From JAAYLC01 sp035654795 (GTDB taxonomy: Bacteria > Bacteroidota > Bacteroidia > Flavobacteriales > Flavobacteriaceae), in contig DASRWC010000048.1 of NCBI GenBank assembly GCA_035654795.1, positions 62,001 through 126,000 on the forward strand: a stretch of DNA of 64,000 bases. Direction: 5' to 3'. The notes below the pieces were generated by a model. The model was not told the origin of the DNA. It did no database searches and saw only the letters and a list, made by a program, of their open reading frames with translations. Below are positions 14,877-23,778 of this stretch, one piece after another. Positions within the stretch are counted from its first letter, which is position 1. Every line of letters starts with the position of its first letter. The position numbers were made by a program, and so were the translations under genes.

Positions 14877-16421
14877 TTATTCTTTTCTTGATAGCCATTT
14901 CTGATAAGAGAAGGCGTCTTTCAATTTCTTGTCTAAAGCGTCGATTTTTATGCGTTCTTGCTCCATAGAATCACGATCTCTAATGGTAACGGTTTGATCT
15001 TCCAATGTCTGATGATCAACAGTAATACAATAAGGAGTCCCTATGGCATCCTGACGACGGTATCTTCTGCCTACAGCATCTTTATCATCGTAAGAAACAT
15101 TAAAATCCCACTGGAGGTTCTCCACAATCTTTTTTGCAACCTCCGGAAGGCCGTCTTTGCGCACCAGTGGAAGAACTGCTACCTTAACCGGTGCCAAGAT
15201 TGCAGGAATTTTCATCACGGTTCTGATACTTCCGTCTTCTAAGGTTTCATCACGTAAAGAATTTGAAATCACCGCTAAAAACAATCGATCCAAACCAATA
15301 GAGGTTTCAACAACATAAGGGGTGTAGCTTTCGTTGAGTTCAGGATCAAAGAACTGCAGCTTTTTTCCGGAATATTCTTCGTGAGCCTTTAAATCAAAAT
15401 CAGTCCGCGAATGTATTCCTTCAAGTTCTTTAAAACCAAATGGGAAATTGAATTCAATATCTGTGGCGGCATTGGCATAATGAGCAAGTTTTTCATGATC
15501 GTGAAATCGGTAATTTTCTGCTCCCATTCCCAGACTTAAATGCCATTTTAAACGTTCTTGCTTCCAATGTTCATACCATTCCAATTCTTCTCCGGGTCGA
15601 ACGAAAAACTGCATCTCCATTTGCTCAAATTCACGCATTCTGAAAATAAACTGTCGGGCTACAATTTCGTTTCGGAAAGCTTTTCCTATTTGGGCAATTC
15701 CAAATGGAATGCGCATCCTTCCGCTTTTCTGGATATTTAAGAAGTTGACAAATATTCCCTGAGCGGTTTCCGGACGTAAATAAAGATCCATGGCCGACTC
15801 AGCCGAGGCTCCTAACTTTGTCCCGAACATTAAGTTAAATTGACGCACTTCAGTCCAGTTTTTTGAACCGGTATCGGGATCGGCAATGCCAAGTTCTTCA
15901 ATTAAAGCTTTTACATCTGCAAGATTTTCAGTCTCGAGAGACTTTGCCATTCTTTGGAGAATGTTCTGTCTTTCTTCAAGATACCTTATTACCCGAGGAT
16001 TTGTAGCTACAAACTGCTCTTCGTCAAAAGCATCTCCAAATCTTTTTCGTGCTTTCTCAATTTCCTTTTGTGCTTTTTGAAATATTTTCTCGGCATGTTC
16101 TTCAATTAAAACATCGGCCCGATATCTTTTTTTAGAATCTTTATTGTCAATTAACGGATCATTAAAGGCATCTACGTGTCCAGAAGCCTTCCATGTAGTA
16201 GGATGCATAAGTATGGCAGCATCTACACCAACAATATTCTGATGAAGATTAACCATGCTTCTCCACCAATATTCTCGAAGATTGCGTTTTAATTCAACAC
16301 CATTTTGGGCATAGTCATACACGGCACTTAGCCCGTCATATATTTCGCTGGAAGCAAAAATAAACCCGTACTCCCTGGCGTGGGAAACTACTTTTCTGAA
16401 GTGATCGTCATTGTTTGTCAT
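14877..16421 (-). CDS. glyS: glycine--tRNA ligase (single-chain type)
   Basis: 514 aa class II aminoacyl-tRNA synthetase charging tRNA-Gly; the homodimeric eukaryote/archaea-like form, not the E. coli alpha/beta form. Visible features: the N-terminal HAREYGFIFASSEIYDGL, class II motif 2 around IAQIGKAFRNEI, motif 3-like GLDRLF, and a C-terminal anticodon-binding domain beginning KVAVLPLVRKDGL. The open frame extends 32 codons upstream, but that part (MHILLQPNS...) is not family-like and crosses the -7 element at 16428-16435. The ATG at 16421 (MTNNDDHFRKVV) is therefore chosen. Confidence 0.96.
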   Translation of the reverse strand: MTNNDDHFRKVVSHAREYGFIFASSEIYDGLSAVYDYAQNGVELKRNLREYWWRSMVNLHQNIVGVDAAILMHPTTWKASGHVDAFNDPLIDNKDSKKRYRADVLIEEHAEKIFQKAQKEIEKARKRFGDAFDEEQFVATNPRVIRYLEERQNILQRMAKSLETENLADVKALIEELGIADPDTGSKNWTEVRQFNLMFGTKLGASAESAMDLYLRPETAQGIFVNFLNIQKSGRMRIPFGIAQIGKAFRNEIVARQFIFRMREFEQMEMQFFVRPGEELEWYEHWKQERLKWHLSLGMGAENYRFHDHEKLAHYANAATDIEFNFPFGFKELEGIHSRTDFDLKAHEEYSGKKLQFFDPELNESYTPYVVETSIGLDRLFLAVISNSLRDETLEDGSIRTVMKIPAILAPVKVAVLPLVRKDGLPEVAKKIVENLQWDFNVSYDDKDAVGRRYRRQDAIGTPYCITVDHQTLEDQTVTIRDRDSMEQERIKIDALDKKLKDAFSYQKWLSRKE

Positions 16422-16427
16422 AGGCCG

Positions 16428-16435
16428 CAAAAATA
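16428..16435 (-). promoter_or_regulatory. -7 element; likely leaderless start of glyS
   Basis: The minus strand reads TATTTTTG, ending 6 bp before the glyS ATG. The transcription start would fall at or beside the start codon. No -33 element at normal spacing. Confidence 0.5.
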
Positions 16436-16513
16436 ACAAAAAATAAAGTATGTTAAATAGGCAAAAATATTCCATTGGAATATAAACTACAGAATTTGGT
16501 TGTAGGAGAATAT

Positions 16514-16550
16514 GCAAAAAAAGAACCCTTGAAATTAATCAAGGGCTCTT
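16514..16550 (-). terminator. terminator of the coiled-coil protein gene
   Basis: Arms at 16521-16532 and 16539-16550 pair with one imperfect position. On the minus strand the stem runs into seven T. It lies 19 bp past the stop at 16569. Confidence 0.75.
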
Positions 16551-16568
16551 CCATAATATAAAATCTAC

Positions 16569-17456
16569 TTATTTCAATTCCATAGATGTGGTGGCAACCA
16601 AGCTCTCCTCATCATAAAGATTAAAATTATAATTGCCTTCAATCAAGTCATTATCAGAAACATCTACCAGAATACAAACATCCAATTCTTCATTTTCATA
16701 AAATACATTGGTAGAAGCGCTATAGAAAAAGCTTCCGTTTTCAAACTGGATAAATGCCCGTTCTCCAACAATGTTGTTTTTCGGATTTGTCACTTGAAGA
16801 TAAAGAGTTCGGTTTCCTTTGGTGGCAATATCATTTGCCACTAAGGTGAAGCAGGCTCTGATTTTATCGGCTCTACTAGCTCTGTTTGTGTTTAATACCT
16901 TACCGCTCTTGCGAATTATGACTGCTTCTCCGCGCAGGTTTCTCGCTTTTACCACAGAGGCTCTCTTAATAGTCTCAGACATGGATTCGTTTTCCCGAGA
17001 AATAGAATCGGCTAGAGTCCTGCTGTTGTGAAGCTCTAAATAGGTACTGTCTCGCTCCTGAAGCAATCTTTTGTTTGCTGCTATAAGACTGTCCGCTCTT
17101 TTGAACAAAATAGTGCGTTCTCTTTTCAATCTGTCTATCTCCGTGCGATACCTGTCGAGAAGATTGACATTCGCTTGTGCTTGTTTTACAGAGTCTAAAA
17201 GAACGGTTATCCTCTCACGGGCAGCGAGAATTTCTTTGTCTTTAATTTCATTGTCTTTTATTATCTCATCATAATTGGCAATAAGACTCTCAAGCTCTCT
17301 CTCAATTTCTACTTTTTGCGACTCCAGATTTGATACCTTTGTTTTACTGTCATTGAATAGTGTAATCGTATATACAGCAAGAGCTATTAGCAAGAGAGAC
17401 AAAACACCAACTAAAATCTTGAATTTGCCACCTTGGTTTTCGTTTACAGCACTCAT
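16569..17456 (-). CDS. membrane-anchored coiled-coil protein, function unknown
   Basis: 295 aa. One transmembrane helix (about residues 12-31) is followed by a long heptad-rich helical region (about 36-170, many Glu, Lys, Leu and Arg). A C-terminal beta-rich domain (about 180-294) contains RADKIRACFTLVANDIA, LYLQVTNPKNNIVGE and NYNFNLYDEESLV. The topology predicts a periplasmic stalk and head anchored in the inner membrane. I recognise it as a conserved Bacteroidota hypothetical protein but know no function. The ATG at 17456 is good, with a near-consensus -7 element (TACATTTA) upstream. It is divergent from comF. Confidence 0.8.
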   Translation of the reverse strand: MSAVNENQGGKFKILVGVLSLLLIALAVYTITLFNDSKTKVSNLESQKVEIERELESLIANYDEIIKDNEIKDKEILAARERITVLLDSVKQAQANVNLLDRYRTEIDRLKRERTILFKRADSLIAANKRLLQERDSTYLELHNSRTLADSISRENESMSETIKRASVVKARNLRGEAVIIRKSGKVLNTNRASRADKIRACFTLVANDIATKGNRTLYLQVTNPKNNIVGERAFIQFENGSFFYSASTNVFYENEELDVCILVDVSDNDLIEGNYNFNLYDEESLVATTSMELK

Positions 17457-17534
17457 TTATTTTAAATTTAAGAGGGTAAATGTAACTATGTTTTAACTAA
17501 CAACTGTTTACGAAAATATAAAAGATAATTCAAT

Positions 17535-18200
17535 ATGTTAAATATTCTTTTTCCTCGTCTTTGTTGTGGTTGTGATTCCATTCTCTCAATGGCAGAAGAT
17601 CTTGTGTGTGTGGTGTGCCGGCATGAAATTCCGCTCAACCGCATTCACTCGCATTCCACAGAGAGTCTGAAGAAAAAGTTTTATGGAAGGGTGCCCTTGG
17701 AAAATGCTACTGCTTTGATTCAATTTCAAAAAGGAGGACTCACACAACGCCTGATGCATCAAATGAAATATCATGGCTATAAGGAGTTGAGTGATTTTTT
17801 TGGAAAGTGGCTTGGCGAAGAATTGCAATCTATTCCTTCATACGGAGATATTCAATACGTCATTCCCGTGCCTTTACACAAACAGAAATTGAAAAAACGA
17901 GGATATAATCAGGTTGAAGGCTTCGGAAGGACGTTAGCAGCCTATCTAAACGCTTCTTATCGAGATGATATTTTAATCAAGGACTCCAAGACAGCATCAC
18001 AGGTTTTTAAAAACAGAATCCTTAGGTTTGATATAGAAGAGGTCTTCCGAATAAATAATATTGAAGAAATTCAAGATAGCCATGTATTGTTGGTAGATGA
18101 CATCATCACTACCGGAGCCACTCTGGAACGATGCGCAACAGAATTGCTCAAAGCAAAAAATGTGAAGTTGAGCATTGCCACAATAGCTCTAAGTGCATAA
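17535..18200 (+). CDS. comF: ComF family phosphoribosyltransferase-like protein
   Basis: 221 aa. An N-terminal zinc ribbon (LCCGC at 9-13, CVVC at 25-28) is followed by a phosphoribosyltransferase fold. The middle carries IPVPLHKQKLKKRGYNQVE and the PRPP loop is HVLLVDDIITTGATL. ComF acts in DNA uptake in naturally competent bacteria, but homologues (GntX) are widespread and their biochemical role is not settled. It stands alone, divergent from the coiled-coil gene. Confidence 0.9.
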   Translation: MLNILFPRLCCGCDSILSMAEDLVCVVCRHEIPLNRIHSHSTESLKKKFYGRVPLENATALIQFQKGGLTQRLMHQMKYHGYKELSDFFGKWLGEELQSIPSYGDIQYVIPVPLHKQKLKKRGYNQVEGFGRTLAAYLNASYRDDILIKDSKTASQVFKNRILRFDIEEVFRINNIEEIQDSHVLLVDDIITTGATLERCATELLKAKNVKLSIATIALSA

Positions 18201-18365
18201 AGAGCAAATACGCCCCGTAAATTTCAAAAAGAATTTTCGGAAATACCTATTAACCCTGAAATTGGAAGGTAAATTTTCAGAAATAAATAACGAGGTAGCC
18301 ACCTTCTACCACGCCTATGTGAAGTCTTATGATTAATTTTGAACCGAATTTTCAGGTAATTTCAC

Positions 18366-19994
18366 ATGAGGTCAGCTTTTTCCATCTCTTCACAATTTCT
18401 TTATTTCCTGTCTGTGGTTCTGATTTTATTGCTATTTACAGATTGTGCAAAAAAAGGAACCCCATCCGGTGGACCTCGAGACACCATTCCGCCGGTGATG
18501 TTGAGGAGCTCTCCGGAAAATTATTCTACACACTTAAAGGGTTCTGAAATTGAAATACGGTTTGATGAATACATCAAATTAAAAGACTTGCAAACAGAAT
18601 TGGTCATATCGCCTCCTTTAAAGAACAACCCGTTTATTACACCTTTAAATACTTCCAAAGTTTTAAAAATTAAAATAAACGATACCCTCGCCCCAAACAC
18701 TACTTATGTGTTCAATTTTGGAAACAGCATTACAGACAACAACGAAGGGAATGTTTATAAAGATTTCAAATACGTCTTTTCCACAGGAGATTACATTGAT
18801 AGTCTGAAACTAAAAGGAAGAATAAAGGATGCAGAAAAGGCTGTGCCGGAATTTCCAGTGACGGTGATGTTATACGAAATAAACGAGAAATACACAGACT
18901 CCATCATTTTCTCGGAAAAACCACGATATGTAACCGGAACTAAAGACACAACCGGAATTTTTGAATTCACAAATCTCAAAGCGGGAAGGTACCGTATTGC
19001 TGCGTTAAGAGAAAAGACACGCAATTATCTTTACAATCCGAAAGAAGACAAAATTGGGTTTCTTCAGGAGGAGGTGAGAGTGCCAACAGACACTACACTT
19101 ACCATCTCTTTGTTTAAAGAAGCTCTAGAATATAAAGCCGGAAAAGGATCGTTGGTTGCCAAACATCATGTAATTTTTGGCTATACAGGAGCAGAGGATT
19201 CTATTCAGATTCGGATGTTAAATGATAAGCCTGTAGATTTTTCCGAAGTATTTTTTAAAGATGAACAAAAAGATACCATTCATTATTGGTACAAACCAAT
19301 GGTGAATGCAGACACTTTGGTGTTTTCTATGAAACATAAAGAGAGAGTGGATACCGTTAAAGTGCGCTTTAAAGAACTTTATAGAGATTCCCTTAATATA
19401 TCTATGATGCATTCGGGAACCCTGAAACTTAAAGACACCGTGAAATTTCGTGTTTCTGTGCCCATCGCATCAACGGATAGTTCCAAGGTAAGTGTGATGA
19501 CGTCTGATTCCGTTTTAGTGAAAAATAGATTCTACATAAATACGAAAATGAATGTGGCGGAAATTTATTTTGACAAGAAGGAAGAGAAGGAATATAAACT
19601 TCTTTTGGAACCGGGAGCAATTACTGATTTTTTCGGTCGTGAAAACGATTCTCTTCAAGTGGGAATACGTACACGTTCTTTTTCCGATTATGGCAGCTTA
19701 AGACTGACTCTGGAAAACGTAAATCAAGAGAAAATGCCAATAATAGTTCAACTTGTTGATGATAAGTATGCTGTTGTGGCTGAGGATTATTTAACCGAAT
19801 TACGAGAGGTGTATTTCGATGAACTTTTACCCAATAAATATCTCTTAAGAATCATTTTGGATTCCAACAAAAACCGGAGATGGGATAGTGGTAATTATTT
19901 GAAAGGTCTTCTACCCGAAAAAGTAATTTACTATCCTCGCAAACTCGATGTGAGGGCCAACTGGAGTTTGAATGAAAAATTTAGACTCAAATAG
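18366..19994 (+). CDS. Ig-like domain lipoprotein (Big_5 type)
   Basis: 542 aa. The N-terminal hydrophobic segment ends at C27 (LLLFTDC), so it is a probable lipoprotein. No acidic surface-export signal follows the cysteine (AKKGTP), so it probably faces the periplasm. Then comes the conserved PSGGPRDTIPPVMLRSSPEN. The first domain (about 40-140, IEIRFDEYIKLKD, TYVFNFGNSITDNNEG) matches SbsA-type bacterial Ig-like folds. A second beta-rich region at about 150-230 resembles a carboxypeptidase-regulatory-like (CarboxypepD_reg) fold (TGIFEFTNLKAGRYRIAAL). The rest is beta-rich and unassigned. Conserved in Flavobacteriia, function unknown. It ends at a strong two-way terminator. Confidence 0.82.
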   Translation: MRSAFSISSQFLYFLSVVLILLLFTDCAKKGTPSGGPRDTIPPVMLRSSPENYSTHLKGSEIEIRFDEYIKLKDLQTELVISPPLKNNPFITPLNTSKVLKIKINDTLAPNTTYVFNFGNSITDNNEGNVYKDFKYVFSTGDYIDSLKLKGRIKDAEKAVPEFPVTVMLYEINEKYTDSIIFSEKPRYVTGTKDTTGIFEFTNLKAGRYRIAALREKTRNYLYNPKEDKIGFLQEEVRVPTDTTLTISLFKEALEYKAGKGSLVAKHHVIFGYTGAEDSIQIRMLNDKPVDFSEVFFKDEQKDTIHYWYKPMVNADTLVFSMKHKERVDTVKVRFKELYRDSLNISMMHSGTLKLKDTVKFRVSVPIASTDSSKVSVMTSDSVLVKNRFYINTKMNVAEIYFDKKEEKEYKLLLEPGAITDFFGRENDSLQVGIRTRSFSDYGSLRLTLENVNQEKMPIIVQLVDDKYAVVAEDYLTELREVYFDELLPNKYLLRIILDSNKNRRWDSGNYLKGLLPEKVIYYPRKLDVRANWSLNEKFRLK

Positions 19995-20010
19995 CCGCAT
20001 TTATTCTAGA

Positions 20011-20048
20011 AAAAATCCCCGATCGAAAGAATTCCATCGGGGATTTTT
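20011..20048. terminator. bidirectional terminator
   Basis: Arms at 20011-20023 (AAAAATCCCCGAT) and 20036-20048 (ATCGGGGATTTTT) are perfect inverted copies. The flanking A-run and T-run allow termination on both strands. It serves the convergent Ig-like lipoprotein and sdhB genes. Confidence 0.9.
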
Positions 20049-20064
20049 AATAAAATTATTTTTT

Positions 20065-20832
20065 TTAAGACCAGCTATTTGACAAGGGTGCTTGTAAACT
20101 GGCAGCTGTAAATTCACGATTCATTCTGGCAATGTTGACAAGAGTAATCCCTTTTGGACATTCAATTTCACAAGCTCCGGTATTTGTACAGTTTCCAAAT
20201 CCTTCTTCATCCATCTGTCTCACCATGTTCATCACCCGTTCAGTTGCTTCTACTTTTCCTTGAGGAAGCAAAGCATATTGGCTGATCTTGGCTGAAGTGA
20301 AAAGCATGGCACTAGCATTTTTGCATGCTGCCACACAAGCTCCGCACCCGATACAAGCCGCTGCATTAAAAGATTCATCGGCATCGTGCTTGTTAACCGG
20401 AATTGAGTTTGCATCTATAGTATTTCCGGAAGTATTTACCGAAACATATCCTCCTGCCTGCTGAATACGATCAAAAGCACTACGGTCCACCACCAAATCT
20501 TTTATAACAGGAAAAGCAGTGGCACGGAAAGGCTCAATTATAATAGTATCACCATCATTAAAACTTCTCATATGAAGTTGGCACGTGGTGGTGAGTCTGT
20601 CAGGTCCATGAGGTTGGCCATTAATTTGAAGGGAGCAGGTTCCGCAGATTCCTTCGCGACAGTCGTGGTCAAAAACAACAGGTTCTTCGTTTTTGTTTAT
20701 AAGCTGCTCATTTAAAATGTCCAGCATCTCAAGGAAAGACATATCGCCCTCAATACCATCAATGGGATATGTTTTTAATTCTCCTTTTGTATCTCTATTT
20801 TTCTGTCTCCAGATTTTTAATGTAAGTTTCAT
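20065..20832 (-). CDS. sdhB: succinate dehydrogenase/fumarate reductase iron-sulfur subunit
   Basis: 255 aa electron-transfer subunit of complex II. The ligands of three clusters are readable: [2Fe-2S] in CREGICGTCSL and the later TTTCQLHM, [4Fe-4S] in CIGCGACVAACKNAS, and [3Fe-4S] in NCTNTGACEIECPKGI. It passes electrons from the SdhA flavin to the membrane quinone. It is the last gene of sdhCAB, with a gap of 24 bp after sdhA, and ends at the two-way terminator. Confidence 0.97.
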   Translation of the reverse strand: MKLTLKIWRQKNRDTKGELKTYPIDGIEGDMSFLEMLDILNEQLINKNEEPVVFDHDCREGICGTCSLQINGQPHGPDRLTTTCQLHMRSFNDGDTIIIEPFRATAFPVIKDLVVDRSAFDRIQQAGGYVSVNTSGNTIDANSIPVNKHDADESFNAAACIGCGACVAACKNASAMLFTSAKISQYALLPQGKVEATERVMNMVRQMDEEGFGNCTNTGACEIECPKGITLVNIARMNREFTAASLQAPLSNSWS

Positions 20833-20856
20833 AAGCTTCCAATATATAATCGTGTC

Positions 20857-22860
20857 TTATTTATAAGAACGTGCTTGTACTTTAATATACTCATAATTTA
20901 AGTCTTCTTTATGCAATACAGAAGTCTGTGGATCGCCGGTATATTCCCAAGCAGCGACATACATAAAGTTCTCGTCATCACGAAGGGCCTCACCTTCGTC
21001 TGTTTGATATTCTTCTCTAAAGTGACCTCCACAAGATTCATTTCGGTGAAGAGCGTCTTTGGCGAATAATTCTCCAAGTTCAAGGAAATCAGCAACGCGG
21101 GTAGCTTTCTCAAGCTCGGCATTCATCTCATTCATGCCTCCGGGAACTTTTACATCCTTCCAGAATTCTTCGCGAAGCTGACGAATTTCTACCATCGCTT
21201 CCTGAAGTCCCTGTGCGTTGCGCGCCATACCGCATTTGTCCCACATAATCTTTCCAAGCTTTTTATGGAAGTAGTCAACAGAATGTTTCCCGTTGTTGTT
21301 TATGAGGTGTTCCAGAGTAGCTCTAACTTTTCTTTCTGCTTCGTCAAACTCGGGAGAATCAGTAGGGATGCGTCCGGTACGGATGTCCTTAGCTAAATTA
21401 TCTCCAATGGTGTACGGAAGCACAAAATATCCGTCTGCCAAACCTTGCATTAGAGCAGATGCTCCAAGTCTGTTAGCCCCGTGATCACTAAAGTTGGCTT
21501 CTCCCAGAACATAGCAATTCGGAATGGTTGACTCTAAATTGTAATCCACCCAAATTCCTCCCATGGTGTAGTGAACGGCTGGGTAAATCATCATCGGAGT
21601 TTCGTATGGATTCTGATCTACAATTTTTTCATACATCTGGAATAAGTTTCCATACTTCTCTTTAATAACCTGACGCCCATACGTGATTACCTCTTCGTGG
21701 GTTGGATTGTGATTTCCATGAATGGAAGCCTGTTCTTTTCCATAACGCTCAATAGCTGAAGCAAAATCAAGAAAAACAGCCTGCCCCGTTTTATTTACTC
21801 CAAATCCGGCATCACAACGTTCTTTTGCCGCTCTGGATGCCACATCTCTGGGAACTAAGTTTCCGAAAGAAGGATACCGTCTTTCCAGATAATAATCTCG
21901 GTCTTCAGGTTTAATATCATTGGCGCGTTTTCTTCCTTCACGGATGGCAGCGGCATCTTCTAATTTTTTAGGAACCCAAATTCTTCCGTCATTTCTAAGG
22001 GACTCTGACATCAAGGTCAATTTACTCTGATGCTCGCCTGATACCGGAATGCAGGTTGGATGTATCTGGGTGTAACAAGGATTGGCAAAGAAAGCGCCTT
22101 TCTTGTGGATTTTCCAAGCCGCAGTTACGTTACTTCCCATTGCATTGGTAGAGAGGAAGAAAATATTTCCATAGCCACCGGATGCAATAACTACAGCGTG
22201 AGCGGAATGTCTTTCGATTTCACCGGTAACCAAATCTCGTGCAATAATGCCACGTGCTTTCCCTCCCACAATAACCACGTCCAGCATTTCGTGACGGTTG
22301 AATGCTTGAATCTTGCCACGATTAATCTGACGGTTCATTGCAGAATAAGCTCCTAAAAGGAGTTGTTGCCCTGTCTGACCCTTCGCATAAAATGTTCTGG
22401 AAACTAAAACGCCTCCAAAGGAACGGTTATCCAACATTCCCCCATATTCTCGGGCAAAAGGAACACCTTGCGCCACACATTGATCTATAATATTTCCCGA
22501 TACTTCAGCTAAACGGTAGGTGTTGGCTTCACGAGATCTGTAATCACCACCTTTGATGGTGTCATAAAATAATCGATAATCCGAATCACCGTCTCCTTGG
22601 TAATTCTTAGAGGCATTAATTCCCCCTTGAGCTGCAATGGAATGTGCACGACGAGGAGAATCTTGATAGCAGAAGGTTTTTACATTATAACCCAACTCTG
22701 CCAAAGTAGCTGCCGCACTTCCGCCGGCAAGACCGGTTCCTACCACAATGATATCAATATTTCTCTTGTTTGCAGGGTTTACCAGGTTAATTTCGTTTTT
22801 ATGCTTCGTCCACTTCTCGGCCAAAGGTCCGGATGGTATTTTTGAATTTAATGTTGTCAT
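20857..22860 (-). CDS. sdhA: succinate dehydrogenase/fumarate reductase flavoprotein subunit
   Basis: 667 aa catalytic subunit interconverting succinate and fumarate. The FAD-binding motif VVGTGLAGGSAAATLAELG is at about 35-55, and RRAHSIAAQGGINA contains the histidine that binds FAD covalently. The substrate and capping regions include YTQIHPTCIP and HYTMGGIWVD, with GEANFSDHGANRLGASAL downstream. The length is typical of the Bacteroidota three-subunit enzyme. It lies between sdhC and sdhB in one operon. Confidence 0.97.
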   Translation of the reverse strand: MTTLNSKIPSGPLAEKWTKHKNEINLVNPANKRNIDIIVVGTGLAGGSAAATLAELGYNVKTFCYQDSPRRAHSIAAQGGINASKNYQGDGDSDYRLFYDTIKGGDYRSREANTYRLAEVSGNIIDQCVAQGVPFAREYGGMLDNRSFGGVLVSRTFYAKGQTGQQLLLGAYSAMNRQINRGKIQAFNRHEMLDVVIVGGKARGIIARDLVTGEIERHSAHAVVIASGGYGNIFFLSTNAMGSNVTAAWKIHKKGAFFANPCYTQIHPTCIPVSGEHQSKLTLMSESLRNDGRIWVPKKLEDAAAIREGRKRANDIKPEDRDYYLERRYPSFGNLVPRDVASRAAKERCDAGFGVNKTGQAVFLDFASAIERYGKEQASIHGNHNPTHEEVITYGRQVIKEKYGNLFQMYEKIVDQNPYETPMMIYPAVHYTMGGIWVDYNLESTIPNCYVLGEANFSDHGANRLGASALMQGLADGYFVLPYTIGDNLAKDIRTGRIPTDSPEFDEAERKVRATLEHLINNNGKHSVDYFHKKLGKIMWDKCGMARNAQGLQEAMVEIRQLREEFWKDVKVPGGMNEMNAELEKATRVADFLELGELFAKDALHRNESCGGHFREEYQTDEGEALRDDENFMYVAAWEYTGDPQTSVLHKEDLNYEYIKVQARSYK

Positions 22861-22881
22861 AACTCTCGCTTTCGTAGTGAA

Positions 22882-23538
22882 TTATTGATTTAAATGAAGA
22901 TAAATGGCAATGAATATAAATCCTAAAGGAACTGCCACGGCATAAAAACGGGTAAACCCGCGCAATGCTCTCGAGTATCTGTTATTCCATCCTAAACTTT
23001 GGAAAGAAGAAGAGAATCCATGCCACAAATGCGCCATTAATAAAATAAACGCGATTACATAAATTCCAACACGAACCGGATTTTCAAATTTATCCAAAAG
23101 ATGTGGGTAATAACGTGTTACATCCTCCGGATTCGATTGAATGAATTTGTAATTTATTTCAGGAAACCAAAAATCATATAAGTGTAATCCAAGGAACGCC
23201 AAAACAACCAGACCGGTTAAGATCATGTTTCTTGAAGCCCAAGAGGAGTTACGGTTTCCTTTGTAGGTGTTGTACTTTATGTTTCGAGCCTTGTTATTTT
23301 GAATCTCGAGGATAATTCCCATCACAAAATGGAAAATGAAACCCAACATCAAAATAGGCTGAAGGATAAATTGAACAATTGTGTTCGTTCCCATAAAATG
23401 AGAAAATTCATTGAAGGTATTCGCATCAATCACAGCCGTTAGGTTTACCAACATATGCTGCAATAAGAAAATTACCAAAAACAAGCCGGATAGCGCCATT
23501 GCTACTTTCTTGGCTATAGATGAGGAAAGTATTGCCAT
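22882..23538 (-). CDS. sdhC: succinate dehydrogenase cytochrome b subunit
   Basis: 218 aa membrane anchor with five predicted helices and several helix histidines (QHMLVN, FIFHFVMG, GLHLYDFW, MAHLWHGF) suited to two haems, as in the B. subtilis/Wolinella b558 type that needs no SdhD. It connects the iron-sulfur subunit to menaquinone. The frame is open to 23616 with ATGs at 23601, 23565 and 23538. The -7 element at 23567-23574 abuts the ATG at 23565 and puts the transcription start beyond it. The start is therefore taken as 23538 (MAILSSSIAKKVAM), which also matches the family N-terminus. First gene of sdhCAB, 21 bp before sdhA. Confidence 0.92.
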   Translation of the reverse strand: MAILSSSIAKKVAMALSGLFLVIFLLQHMLVNLTAVIDANTFNEFSHFMGTNTIVQFILQPILMLGFIFHFVMGIILEIQNNKARNIKYNTYKGNRNSSWASRNMILTGLVVLAFLGLHLYDFWFPEINYKFIQSNPEDVTRYYPHLLDKFENPVRVGIYVIAFILLMAHLWHGFSSSFQSLGWNNRYSRALRGFTRFYAVAVPLGFIFIAIYLHLNQ

Positions 23539-23566
23539 CTTATAAAGATTTCTAAAAATTTTCATG

Positions 23567-23599
23567 CAAAAATACAAGTGAATTCCATTGTTGCCAAAC
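23567..23599 (-). promoter_or_regulatory. promoter of sdhCAB
   Basis: On the minus strand TTTG (23599-23596), 21 nt, then TATTTTTG (23574-23567). The predicted start near 23560 leaves a leader of about 22 nt before the ATG at 23538. Confidence 0.6.
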
Positions 23600-23778
23600 A
23601 TTGGCTCTCCTTTCAAGGCTATTTAGAATGGGTTTAAATACACATATAATTATAATAGATCAAGACCGACAGAAACTCGGATTTCTCTGGGAGATCTTAA
23701 TTAAAATCAAATGCGCAATGAGGGTAAGATTGAAAAATTCTAATTTTATCGATTCAGATCATTTTTGAAATTTATACT

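Noticed and set aside
23539..23616. 26-residue N-terminal extension of SdhC, including ATGs at 23601 and 23565
   Set aside because: The promoter lies within it, and the family N-terminus starts at MAILSSSIAKK.
23617..23778. Magnesium riboswitch (M-box or ykoK type) upstream of mgtE
   Set aside because: The gap is about 160 bp, AT-rich, and shows no multi-stem fold or conserved M-box loops.
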